Shown here: positions 25,333 to 36,283 of the stretch, piece after piece
How positions within the stretch are numbered: the stretch's first letter is position 1
How the letters are laid out: the number at the start of each line of letters is the position of its first letter
Assembly: GCA_963277665.1 (NCBI GenBank)
Contig: OY728136.1
Coordinates: 1,973,146,576-1,973,210,575 of the forward strand
Origin: Viscum album
Lineage: Eukaryota; Streptophyta; Magnoliopsida; Santalales; Viscaceae
Direction: 5' to 3'
Length of the DNA stretch: 64,000 nucleotides
Notes under the pieces: generated by a model
What the model was told of the DNA's origin: nothing
The model's input: the letters and a program-made list of their open reading frames with translations, nothing else
Databases searched by the model: none
Made by a program: the position numbers and the translations under genes

Positions 25333-26961
25333 TGTAACACCCCAGGTAAATTAAGAATATGAAATTTTCATATTTATCCATATTTGTGAATAAAATATTG
25401 ATATGACTTTAAAGGGGATGTTATGCTCGATGGCGTACCCAACACGCAACAACGAGTTACTTGGGAATCTTACGTTTCACTCTAATAATAAAATAATATT
25501 ATTTTAAATGGTAGTTAACATGTAGACGTTGTTTTGGCGGGAATGGATAGAAATAACTAAAATATGATTATATATGTTTTTTAAATGTTTTTTCATTTAT
25601 CCAATAAATGATAATGGCTTAAAATACGGAAAGAATTCAATTTTAGGCTTTTATACCCTAATTTTCACTAAAGGTTCACTTATCACCTTTTGATGACGAA
25701 CTGTCATTAAATATAGTTTTGATCACACTTATACATTATTTTGGACCAAATAAAACTCTTATTTAGAATTGGGACATCAAAATTTACTTTGTGTAAATTT
25801 TTTGTATCTTTCCGATAAAGTTCACTTTTTCAATGAATAGTGTAAAATGCTGTATTTTAATTCAAAACCACTTTTTAATCTTATTTATTTATATTATTAG
25901 ATTATATTTTGAATTTGTTTTAAAGTTAAATTAGAATATATTTTTACCATTAAATCCAATAGTGGTCGTTGGAATTAATTTCACTTTGAAATCAGACATA
26001 AACTAGTGTCAATCTTTTGATACTTATTGTTTCATAAAAACACGCTATTTGCTTTGACAGCGGGAATTAATTATTAAATTAATTAATCTGACTTATATGT
26101 TTTCAATTTTGTAAAATAGACTTCATTTTTGAATTTGGAGTATCAAATATAGCTTATGGTGAATTTTTGGTATTTTTCTGAAAAACTTCAATTTTTGATG
26201 AATAGTGAAACCACTAAATGGTACTTATAAAAACTGATTTTTCTGTTTAAATGAAATTTTGTCATCTTTGTGTTTTGATTTTCAAAAATCCGACATACAT
26301 GGTTGTCATTAAGAAGTAAAACGTGGTTCAATGGGATAAAAATAATTTTTTGGTGAATAGTAACTTATTAAGTTTTAATCGCGATTAGTGGTAATTAGTG
26401 TAGTTTAAGTTATAAATAATGCTTTAATAATATGAAATGACCTAGACACATGTCCCACCCTTATTGGTTGTGTCATGGCCGACCAAGACAAGCCATGGGT
26501 CAAATTGGGGACCCCATGGAGACATTTTGGTTGGGAAATGACATAAATAACTTTTTATTTAATGTAAAAGTAAAAATGACACAAACATAATATGTTTTAC
26601 GAAAACAATTTTTACATGGGTTATAAAGATCAGATTTTTGATTATAAATAGTAATTGGAAATATAAAAAGATTTCCTACATCATAGTATTTTTTTTATAA
26701 TTTTTAGACATTAAATAAATTAAATTATTTATGACATAATAATGATGCAGCGATGACATCATTATTTGACGATTTAAATAAAATGGAAAGATAATGTAAA
26801 ATATATGAACTACACATGTCCAAAACTTATTGGATGGGTGGATTTAGAAACCTTATCACCTTATCCACTAAATATATCAATGTGGGACCTTTTAAAACCG
26901 AAACACATTTTCAAATAAAGTAATATTTCTTTACTTTCCAAAGATGCCCCTCCTCTCCTCT

Positions 26962-26969
26962 TATAAAAG
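26962..26969 (+). promoter_or_regulatory. LTR TATA box
   Basis: TATAAAAG between 'ccctcctctcctct' and 'gcccccacctctacctc'. Transcription probably starts about 30 bp downstream, near 'atttcacacactcc'. Array units follow at +369, +561, +741 and +948. Confidence 0.75.
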
Positions 26970-27065
26970 GCCCCCACCTCTACCTCATTTCACACACTCC
27001 TAAAGCCTTTGGATCGGCCAACCCCTGCCCATTTACTCTCTCCACATACCTATCCTCATCCTAGA

Positions 27066-27139
27066 GGATTCCCTTTGGGAAGAATCCTTTCAAAGGAAGC
27101 CTTTAGGCTGAAATCAAAAGGAGTTACACTTTTAAAGGT
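27066..27139 (+). promoter_or_regulatory. LTR leader stem-loops and possible splice donor
   Basis: The leader has GGATTC/GAATCC (27066-27087), TCCTTT-c-AAAGGA (27085-27097) and GCCT-tt-AGGC (27099-27108). These are followed by AAAG|GTAATT with the GT at 27138, a plausible 5' splice site. The same order is kept in all LTR copies that still have a promoter. A splice from here to the gag acceptor is inference. Confidence 0.45.
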
Positions 27140-27669
27140 AATTCATTCTCTCTTGTTCATTTGTTTTATTTTGTTTCTCCAACCCCCTAAACTCTTTTTA
27201 TTTACTTCTTTTTTAAAAAAAACAGTATCTTAAATATACTAGGATGTTGTTATAAGATATATTTGAGCTACACTCTCACACAACTACATCAAATGGTTAA
27301 AGAACATACGGTTTCCGTGGATGGCAAAATTGTGCCTCCCGAAACGATGATTGTTCAATACTCATTTAACACCTTCAAAGGTGGCCATTATGATGTCACT
27401 ATTCTTATATATGATATATAATATGTTTATGTTTTACTTATGCTTCTTTATTTTTCATTTGTGTCTTACCTTTATGGCTTCCATTATGGGTATACGCGAT
27501 ATCTTCATTTTAGGAAGTGCGGACTACCGCCCCCTCAAAGTGATGTGATTCGTTAATGCCATACGTGGGACGTATAAAGGATGGATTTAATGTTATTATA
27601 TATGATTTTATACTGGAATTATTATTTATCTCTATATCATTATTATTTCTTTCCATTAAAGTATGATAT

Positions 27670-27736
27670 AGAAATGAAAGTAGCGTTCATGCGTCCGTAC
27701 GGCTTACCGTCTCCATGAACGGTGCATTTCATTTCT
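27670..27736 (+). repeat. 67-bp inverted-repeat hairpin (array unit 3)
   Basis: Has gcgtccgtac for gcgtacgtac, which breaks the central palindrome in this copy. Confidence 0.85.
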
Positions 27737-27876
27737 TATCCCCAAATGTAATGTACTATAAAAGTACATATATATAATGGATATATATGATTTATGATAC
27801 ATCTAAATGATTAATATAATTCTGGAACTAAAATATACATACCTCTCATATAGTTTTAATTCCATTAATACGACAT

Positions 27877-27943
27877 AGAAATGAAAGTAGCGTTCATGCG
27901 TACGTACGACTTACCGTCTCCATGAACGGTGCATTTCATTTCT
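27877..27943 (+). repeat. 67-bp inverted-repeat hairpin (array unit 4)
   Basis: Has acgacttacc for acggcttacc, which opens one pair of the inner stem. Confidence 0.85.
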
Positions 27944-28400
27944 TTCCTCTAAATGATTATGTGATTTTATAAATACATGTATATGCTGGATATATATGAT
28001 ATATATGATATCCAAATCAGGAATGTCCTTTCTGGATATAAAGAACCTTTGACCACACGAACAACATGTAATTGTAAGAAGTCCACTTTCGACTTAAGAA
28101 CCAAATATCGACAAAACAAACATGATTAACTTAAATGATTAAATAATGTTTATAACATGGTAATAAGTGATATGAAAGGAATAATGAACTTTAAAAAGGT
28201 TCTTAAGGAATTATAAATTAACTATAGTTTATTATTCAGGAGATTAAAGAACGATCGAGGCAAGTCGGACCCATGGTAAGGGATCCTACTCCTCTCTTTC
28301 TTTTTAAGTACACTCTTTTATGTCATTACTTTTAAAGCTAATATTTATTGTAATTGGGATGTTCTTTTATATTACACTTACTGTAATTTGTATGTTCATG

Positions 28401-28865
28401 TGATGAGAGACCCTATTCTCTCTCATCAATCCATTTTGGTAGTTTTGAGTGGCGCCGTTAGGCTGCCGAATTTTCGTAAGGGGTTTTTCATCTCACTTTT
28501 ATTCCCGTGAGATTTATGCTACATTTGCCACAAATTCCATTGAGTTGTGTATGTACTGCCCATTATTCTACTCTTTGTGTAATATACTTTCATTTATGAG
28601 TATTTACATCAATTATCTATTGTCTTTCTTTCATGGGGTGTATGTTTTGAAAGATACCCAAGTCGGTAAGGGAACCTTTCACCCTCCTTTTTTTTAAAAG
28701 ACTTCTTTTGTTTGGTCTTTTAATTTACATATTATTGTGTTGAGATATGTTCTCATATATCCTTAGTGATGTAAATTTTATGTCCAAGTGATGAGATACA
28801 CTTTTATCTCTCTTCAACTCATTTTGATGTGACGCCATTAGGCTGTCAAGGGAACTTCTTAACCC
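28401..28865 (+). repeat. two hairpin modules and linked stem-loops
   Basis: TGATGAGAGA/TCTCTCATCA (28401-28428), GGCGCCGTTAGGCTGCC (28451-28467), ATCTCAC/GTGAGAT (28490-28513), CTTTCA/TGAAAG (28628-28653), then a second module (about 28790-28850). One module present in the sister LTRs is absent, as expected from recombination between neighbouring modules. Confidence 0.7.
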
Positions 28866-29737
28866 AATTTCGATTTCTTTGGGATCAACATGTAGTTACT
28901 GAATATGTCATCCTTTGAATATGTGTGAATGACCTTTGATTATTTTACACTTAATATCCACTCATATTTGGTGTATTCGTTTGTCACACATAATTATGTA
29001 ATTGAGTTATCCTTAAACCAAGGATACCGTCTTTGTAAGGGACTTCGTCTCAATCTCCTTTCATTGAAGCATATTTTGTTTTATATAGAACTTTCTTTTA
29101 TACGGTGTATAAACCCTTTGACATTTACTTTTATAAAAAAGGAATCTTTTTCTACGAAGCGTTTTACAAAACGACAAAAATAAATGTTTCTTTTAACGTA
29201 CGCGGCGACAACGATCTTTTCCACCACCGCGAGTATTATTTGGTCTTTGGATTTCTCAACAAGCCGTAATGTTTTTAGAATAAAACAAATACCATATAAT
29301 CTTTTATGTATTTTGGTATTGAAAATGGTTTTGAAAAAGGATTCTATTATTTCAATATATTTATGATATATTGTGATTGGAATGTGGAAATGTTATCATT
29401 CTTTTATATTGGTTTTATGTTTTATGATTTTATATTGGTACTTGGACATTTTTACGGGTGGTTACGTTATAAACCATATGAAGGGTGGTGTCGTGAATAC
29501 CAGGACGGGTGGTTACGTTATAACCTCCAATGCATTGGGTATGGAAGTCGGCCGTAGGGCTATTCCATTAACTATGTATGGAAATTGGCCTTATGGCTAT
29601 TCCATTAAGTGATATGTGTGGAAGTCAACCGTATGGTTATTCCACTTAAGTATGTTTATGTCCCAAGTTACCTTTATATATGTTATGTGTTCTTTATATG
29701 AATTTTATGGTAATACTTTGGTTAGACTAGCAGAAAG

Positions 29738-30385
29738 GGGTGGTGAAATCCTTTGCAACTACTTCAGTAGATGTCGGGCCATCAAATGAAGTTGTATCAG
29801 GTACATTGTTTGTTTTTTCAGATTATGCCAGTGTGTTGTTTGATTCGGGGTCTACAAATTCTTTCATCTCTGAAACCTTTTCTAGTAAAATGGGAATACC
29901 ATCTCAAGAAATGACTCCTGAACTTCTGGTAAAAACACCTGGGGGAATTGTTGAGGCAAAAAGAATTTATAAGAATCTTCCTATCCTTATCTGTGGAAAG
30001 AACCTACTTGCAAACCTTATTGTTCTACCTCTAGTAGAGTTTGATGTTATCCTGGATATGGATTGGCTCTCTATTTACCATGCTAAGATTGACTGTAGAG
30101 CTAAAGAAGTTTCTTTTCAGAAAGACTTTCAGTTTGTTTACAAGAATGAACCCTTACTTTTTATAACATATCAAGAGGCCGAGAAACTTGTAAAAGATGG
30201 AAATGATTGTTACCTTGCACACGTCGTTGAAAATAAAGGAACTATTCAGATTAATGATGTGCCAGTGGTAAATGAGTATCCTGATGTTTTTCCTGATGAG
30301 TTGCCTGGAATAATACCTGATCGGGAAGTTGAGTTTACTGTTGACTTAGTTCCTGATGCTAAGCCAATTTCAAAACCCCTTATCG
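29738..30385 (+). pseudogene. aspartic protease region of element II
   Basis: The protease cuts the Gag-Pol polyprotein. The active-site motif LFDSGSTNSFIS lies about 35 codons in; the family norm is DSGA(T/S). Downstream are the strands ending in DVILDMDWLSIYHAKIDC, then the linker VVNEYPDVFPDELPG that leads to RT. The ATG at 29740 lies within former gag and is not a natural start. A frameshift near 30380 (after SKPLIEW) separates it from RT. Confidence 0.88.
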
Positions 30386-31190
30386 AATGGCACAAATTGA
30401 ACTTTTAGAGTTGAAGGAGCAATTGCAAGATTTATTAGAGAAAGGTTTCATTAGACCTAGGACATCACCATGGGGTGCTCCTGTTTTATTTGTTAAAAAT
30501 AAAGATGGTTCTATGAGACTTTGCATTGATTATAGAGCCTTGGATAATATCACTGTTAAGAACAAATATCCTTTGCCTCATATCGATGATTTGTTTGATC
30601 AGCTCCAGGGAGCTCAGTTTTTTTCAAAGATTGACTTGAGATTGGGGTACCATCAGCTGAAGGTAAAGGAGGTAGATATTCCGAAGAAAGCGTTCCGTAC
30701 GAGATATGGCCATTATGAATTTGTATTAATGCCTTTTGGGCTAACCAATGCACCTGCTGTATTCATGGACTTAATGAATAGAATTTTCCATGAGTTCTTG
30801 GATAAGTTTGTGGTGGTTTTCATTGATGATATTTTGGTGTTTTCTAAAAGTAAATAGGAGCATGAAAAACATTTAAGGGTTATCTTGCAAACCTTAAAAG
30901 AAAAGAAATTGTATAGGAAATTCATCAAGTGTGAGTTTTGGTTGCAAAAAATTTCTTTCCTTGGTCACATTGTTTCTAAAGATGGAATAACTGTTGATCC
31001 CGCAAAAACAAAAGTTGTGGAAGAATGGCCAAGACCCACAAATGTAACCGAGATTCGTAGCTTCCTTGGTTTGGAGGGCTATTACCGAAGGTTTGTTAGA
31101 AATTTTTCACGGTTATCTAGTCCAATGACTATGCTAACTCGGAAGGGTGTTATGTTTATCTAGACAAAAGAATGCGATGATTGTTTTCAG
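30386..31190 (+). pseudogene. reverse transcriptase of element II (two stops)
   Basis: RT copies the element RNA into DNA. In order: [29 protein letters not shown] start (here with VKNKDG), [53 protein letters not shown] and the catalytic [14 protein letters not shown]. The normal active site (F/Y-x-DD) is intact. A TAG at 30855 follows KSK. The connection part ([25 protein letters not shown]) continues in the same frame to a second TAG at 31161 at a place where a Trp codon is expected. Confidence 0.9.
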
Positions 31191-31650
31191 GAATTGAAAA
31201 GAAGATGTGTGAATGCTCCAGTTTTGGCACTACCTTCCAAGAATGGTGAGTTTATTATATACAGTGATGCTTCATTGAAAGGACATGGTTGCGTCCTAAT
31301 GCAGAATGATCAGGTAATTGCGTATGCTTCACGACAGTTGAAAACTCATGAGGTAAATTACCCTACACATGATTTGGAACTAGCTGCTGTTGTTTTCGCT
31401 TTAAAAATTTGGAGGCATCATTTGTATGGAGTAAAGTGTGAAATATATACCGATCACAAAAGTTTAAAGTATATATTCACTCAGAAAGAGTTAAACATGA
31501 GACAAAGGAGATGGCTGGAATTAATCAAGGATTATGATTGTACAATTCATTACCATCCGGGAAAATCAAATAAAGTGGCTAATGCTTTGAGTCGAAAAAG
31601 TAATGCTTCATTAACAATGTTGCATTTGGAACGTGATCCTTTGGTTAAGG
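31191..31650 (+). pseudogene. RNase H domain of element II
   Basis: RNase H removes the RNA template during reverse transcription. Catalytic carboxylates are visible in [25 protein letters not shown] and [13 protein letters not shown]. These are followed by [29 protein letters not shown], the usual end of the domain. This part has no internal stop; a TAG follows at 31773 in the linker to integrase. Confidence 0.9.
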
Positions 31651-33158
31651 ATTTGATGAACTTTGGAATAGAAGTTGTTGGTGCAGGAAGTCCTTCTGTT
31701 TTGTTTCAGGTATCAGTGAGATCTTCTCTATCAGATAGAATCAAGCAAGCACAGAAGCAAGACAGTGAGTTGTAGAAAAATGTAGAGCTGGTTCAGAAAG
31801 GTAAGTTGCCTGAATTCAACATTGATAGTGTTTGTGTTTTGAGATTTGGGAAGAGATTGTGTGTGCCTTGTGATTCACAGTTGAAGAGATAGCTATTATG
31901 TGAAGCTCATAGTTCTCCGTTTTAAGTTCATCCGGGCAGTACTAAGATGTATAGAGATCTGCGGGAGTTTTACTGGTGGGATGGAATGAAAAGAGACATT
32001 GCTGATTTTACTGTGAAGTGTTTGACATGTCAACAGGTTAAAGCAGAGCGGCAGTTACCGAAAGGGATGCTTCATCCTTTACCAGTGCCAGAGTGGAAAT
32101 GGGAGAATATATCCATGGAATTTGTTGTTGGATTACAGAAGACATCTCGAGGTAATAATGCAATCTAGGTTATTGTTGATCGCTTGACCAAATCTGCTCA
32201 TTTCCTTGCTATACGAGATACTTTCTCTCTTGATCAACTTTCCCATTTGTATCTTAAAGAGATAGTCAGGTTACATGGAGTTCCTCTCTACAATGTATCG
32301 GATCGTGATCCCAGGTTTACTTCTAACTTTTGGGAAGGCCTTCAGAAGTCGTTGGGTACTGAATTAAATTTTAGTACAACTTTTCATCCTCAATCAGATG
32401 GGCAGTCAGAACGAACAATTCAGACAATGGAGGATATGCTACGAGCTTGTTCTATGGATTATCAGGGAAGTTGGGACCAACATCTTTCTTTGGTTGAGTT
32501 TTCATATAATAATAGTTTTCATTCCAGTATACAGATGGCACCATTTCAGGCATTATATGGGAAGTGGTGTCGAACTCCAGCTTTCTAGGATGAAGTGGGT
32601 GAAAGGAAGTTGATGGGACCAGAATTGGTAGAAGAGATGGCAGAAAAAGTTCAGCTGATTCAGAAACACATGAGAAGAGCTCAGAGCAGGCAGAAGAGTT
32701 ATGCGGATAACCGGAGGAAGGATCTATCTTTCGAGGTAGGTGATCATGTTTTTCTCAAGGTTTCTCCTTGGAAAAACGTGATGAGATTTGGTAAGAAAGG
32801 AAAGTTGAGTCCAAGGTTTGTTGGACCATACGAAATTCTGGAGAGAGTTGGATCAGTTGCATACCGAGTGGATTTACCTCCGAGTTTATCTCAGGTACAC
32901 AATGTTTTTCATGTTTCGATGTTGAGAAAGTATATGCCAGATCTATCTCATGTTTTGAGTCCAGAGGTAGTTCAGCTGGAAGAGAACCTATCTTCTGAGG
33001 AATAACCAGTCCAGATTCTTGACCACAGGGAGAAAGTGTTACGGAATAAGGTGATTAAGCAGGTAAAGGTTTTGTGGAAAAACCACTTGATGGAAGAGGC
33101 AACATGGGAATCTGAAAATGCAATGAGGGATAAGTACCCCCATTTATTTGATAAGTAA
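31651..33158 (+). pseudogene. integrase and chromodomain-like tail of element II
   Basis: Zinc-binding N-terminus ([25 protein letters not shown]) at 31925-32040. The first catalytic position reads ISMEFVVG where the family, and element I, have MDF, so Asp is replaced by Glu. The second Asp (VSDRDPRFTSNFW) and the Glu (DGQSERTIQ) are present. The C-terminal part runs through QVHNVFHVSMLRKYMPD to ATWESENAMRDKYPHLF and a natural TAA at 33156. Stops near 31773, 31890, 31921, 32166, 32587 and 33003 inactivate it. Confidence 0.9.
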
Positions 33159-33183
33159 ATAAATTGCGGGGATGTAATTTTCT

Positions 33184-33197
33184 AAAGGGGGGAAGGA
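33184..33197 (+). other. polypurine tract of element II
   Basis: aaaggggggaagga ends immediately before TGTAAC at 33198. Confidence 0.85.
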
Positions 33198-34616
33198 TGT
33201 AACATCCCAAGTAAGTAATAAATAATAGATATTTTTATCTATGTCTATTAATGATTAAGATAGTGTTATAGAGGCTTAAAATGAAAATAAATACAATCTT
33301 ATGCATGGAATACACTAATATTCTTAAAAGATTGTTTTACTGCCTTTTGATGGAAAACCATTTTTGAATCTATATTTTGACAATTTTATAAACTATTTTT
33401 GTTAAATAAACTTATTCTTTATGATTGGGACATCAAAATTTACCTTGTGTGAATTTTTGGTATTTTTCTGACAATGTTCATTTTTTAATGAATAGTGAAA
33501 AATACTGCATTTTACATCAAAACTGTTTTTTAATATAATTTATTTATATGATTAGATTATGTTTTGAATTGGTTTTGAAGTGAAATTAGAATATATTTTT
33601 ACCATTTTATCCAATGGTGATCATTGGAATCAATTTCTCTTTGAAATTAGACTTAAACTGGTGTCAATCTTTTGATACTTATTGTTTTGTAAAAACACAC
33701 TATTTGCTCTGGCAGTGGGAATTAATTATTAAATTAATTAATATGACTATATGATTTGAATTTTGTAAAATAGACTTCATTTTTGAATTCATAATATCAA
33801 ATATAGCTTAGGGTGAATTTTTGGTAATTTTCTGAAAAACTTCAATTTTTGATGAATAGTGAAACCACTAAGTGGTAATCAAGCAAACTGATTTTTCAGT
33901 TAAATGAAAGTTTACCACTAATGTGTATTGAATTTTGAAAATCCGACATACATGGTTGTCATTAAAAAGTAAAATGTAGTTTAATGAGATTATAATAATT
34001 TTTTGGTGAATAGTAACTTATTAAGTTCTTAATCGCGATTAGTGGTAATTAGGGTAGTTTAATGTATAAATAATGCTTTAATAATAGAAAATGATCTAGA
34101 AAAATGTCCCAACCTTATTGGTTGTGTCATGTCCGACCAAAACAAGCCATGGGTCAACTTGGGGACCCCATGGGGACATTTTGGTTGGGAAATGACATAA
34201 ATAACTTTTTATTTAGTGTAAAAGTAAAAATGACACAAACATAATATGTTTGACGAAAACAATTTTTACATGGGGTTATAAAGATCATCTATTTGATTAT
34301 AAATGGTCATTGGAAAGATAAAAAAATTTCCTACATCATAGTATTTTTTTTATGATTTTTAGACATTAAATAAATTAAATTATTTATGACATAATAATGA
34401 TGCAGCGATGACATCATTATTTGACGATTTAAATAAAATGGAAAGATAATGTAAAATCTATGAACTACACATGGTCAAAACCAATTGGATGAGTGGATTT
34501 CGAACCCTTATCACCTCATCCACGAATTATATCAATGTGGGACCTTTTAAAACCGAAACACATTTTCAAATAAAGTAATATTTCTTTACTTTTCAAAAGT
34601 GCCCCTCCTCTCCTCT

Positions 34617-34624
34617 TATAAAAG
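34617..34624 (+). promoter_or_regulatory. LTR TATA box
   Basis: TATAAAAG in the conserved context. Array units at +370, +562 and +740. Confidence 0.75.
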
Positions 34625-34948
34625 GCCCCCACATCTACCTCATTTCACACACTCCGCAAGCCTTTGGCTCGGCCAACCCCTGCCCATTTACTCTCTCAAC
34701 ATCAATCTCCTCATCCTAGAGGATTCCCTTTGGGCATAATCCTTTCAAAGGAAGCCTTTAGGCTCAAATCAAAAAGAGTTACACTTTTTAAAGGTAATTC
34801 ATTCTATCATGTTCATTTGTTTTATTTTGCTTCTCCAACCCCCTAAACTATTTGTATTTACTTATTTTGTAACAAAACCAGTATCTTCAATATACAAGGA
34901 TGTTGTTATAATATTTATTTGAGCTGCACTCTCACACAACTATATCAA

Positions 34949-35077
34949 ATGGTTAAAGAATATACGGTTTCCGTGGATGGCGAAATTCTGCCTCCCGAAA
35001 CGATGATTGGTCAATACTCATTTAACACCTTCAATGGTGGCCATTATGATGTCACTATTTTTATATATGATATATAA
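34949..35077 (+). other. conserved 42-codon open frame in LTR leader
   Basis: ATG in the context 'atcaaATGG', reading MVKEHTVSVDGE... and ending ...YDI before TAA. In the complete LTR copies I checked, the frame is kept without indels (for example 27293-27421 and 19158-19286). It is the first ATG frame of any length after the TATA box. However, the differences I can see between copies are mostly amino-acid changing, and the frame overlaps array unit 1. It may be incidental; no family is recognised. Confidence 0.25.
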
Positions 35078-35323
35078 TATGTTTATGTTTTCTTTAAGCT
35101 GCTGTTTTTTTTATTTTGGGCATACCTTTATGGTTTCCATTATGGGTAAACACGATATCTTCATTTTAGGAAGTGCGGACTACCGCCCCCTGAAAGTGAT
35201 TTGATTCGTTAAATACCATATGTGGGACATATAAAGGATGGAAATATGATATTATATATGTTATTATACTGGAATTACAATATAATCTTATATCATTATG
35301 ATTCCATTCCAGAAATACGAAAT

Positions 35324-35390
35324 AGAAATGGAAGTAGCGTTCATGCGTACGTACGGCTTACCGTCTCCATGAACGGTGCATTTCATTTCT
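35324..35390 (+). repeat. 67-bp inverted-repeat hairpin (single form)
   Basis: One mismatch in the outer arm (gaaatggaag). The central palindrome CGTACGTACG is intact. Confidence 0.85.
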
Positions 35391-36157
35391 TACCTCTAAA
35401 TGTGATGTAATATTATAAATACATGTATATGATGAATATATATGATATATATGTTATCCAAATCATTAATATCATTCTGGATATAATGAACCTTTGACCA
35501 AATTAACAACATGTAAGTGTAAGAAGTCTATTTTTGACTTAAGAACCAAATACCGACAAAATGAACATTATTAACTTAACTGATTACATGATGTTCATAA
35601 CATGGTATAAAAGGAATAATGAACTTGAAAATGATTCATAAGAAATTAGAGATTAACTCAAGTTTATTATTCAGGAGATTAAAGAACGGTCGGGTCAAGT
35701 CGGATACGAGGTATGGGATTTCGTCTCAATCTCCTTTCATTGAGGCATATTTTATTTATACAGAACTTTCTTTTATACGGTGTATAAACCCCTTTGACTT
35801 TTAAGTTTATTCAAAAGGAATATTTTTTATACGAAGCGTTTACTAAACGACAAAAGTGGATGTTTTTGTCGTACGTATACGGCGACAACGACTTCTCCGC
35901 CGTCGTGACCGTTATTTGAGTTTCGGATTCCTCTACATGCCATACCTTTTTTTTAAATGAAAAATAAATACCATGTTTTACTTTGGTATTGAAAATGGTT
36001 TTCATAATGTTTTTATTATATCAATGTGTTGTATTGATATCTCGTGATTGAAATGTGTAAAGGTTATGTTTCCTTTATGCATGTTTTATGTGATATGATT
36101 ATGTTATGGTTCTTGGGCATTATTATGAAGATGGGTGGTTCCGTGATAAAATAAGGG

Positions 36158-36283
36158 CGGGTGAGCCCGTTATAGCTCTCCAATGCATTGGGTAACGCGA
36201 AGGAGTGAAACGTTAAGGTTTCTCCAAAGAGATTTTAGGGAATATACTGTGATGGGTATTCCAAACGTAACCAAGAGGGTTAC
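36158..36283 (+). repeat. run of four U5 stem-loops
   Basis: CGGG-tgag-CCCG (36158-36169), GGA..GAAAC/GTTTC.TCC (36202-36225), GGAATA/TATTCC (36239-36262) and GTAACC/GGTTAC (36267-36283). A TGAG/CTCA hairpin follows at 36463-36478, close to the likely 3' end of the transcript. Confidence 0.7.

Larger units (their letters stand above)
27331..27943 (+). repeat. four-unit LTR array, young complete copy
   Basis: Unit cores: 27331 (tgtgcctcccgaaacgatga), 27523 (actaccgccccctcaaagtg), 27703 and 27910 (cttaccgtctccatgaacgg). The shared pattern is ACC-G-CYCC, then GAA or AAA, then GTG/GATG and an AT-rich tail. Units 3 and 4 are the 67-bp hairpins. Spacings are 192, 180 and 207 bp. Confidence 0.75.
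25333..29724 (+). repeat. 4.4-kb LTR upstream of element II (plus)
   Basis: Starts TGTAACACCCCAGG. It has a subfamily-2 U3, TATA box, full four-unit array with two hairpins, a module block with two modules instead of three, and a U5 with the GGCCGTATGG repeat. U5 breaks at about 29724 ('tactttggtta') and joins gag sequence of element II directly, so the PBS and most of gag were lost. Its U3 differs from the element's 3' LTR (subfamily 1), so this is a recombinant. Confidence 0.75.
29725..33197 (+). mobile_element. internal region of element II, gypsy/Tekay
   Basis: Order PR-RT-RNase H-IN-chromodomain-like tail, the Ty3/gypsy order. Gag is gone except for its last codons. One frameshift and at least eight stops (30855, 31161, 31773, about 31890, 31921, 32166, 32587, 33003) break the polyprotein. 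The overall reading frame is otherwise easy to follow, so the decay is moderate. Confidence 0.9.

Noticed and set aside
26990..27233. Conserved open frame of 60-77 codons at the LTR leader (ARPTPAHLLSPH...), found in about nine copies
   Set aside because: It begins with TTG, not ATG, and its conservation is explained by the conserved promoter leader and stem-loops. The frame runs through the likely splice donor.
29725..33197. Integrated pararetrovirus
   Set aside because: Integrase, chromodomain-like tail, LTRs and PPT identify a gypsy retrotransposon. No movement or coat protein is seen.
35007..35204. Conserved hydrophobic open frame of about 65 codons (ending ADYRPLKVI) in seven or more LTR copies
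   Set aside because: It also begins with TTG, overlaps array units 1 and 2, and is hydrophobic simply because the DNA is T-rich. It could start at an internal ATG, but nothing indicates translation.
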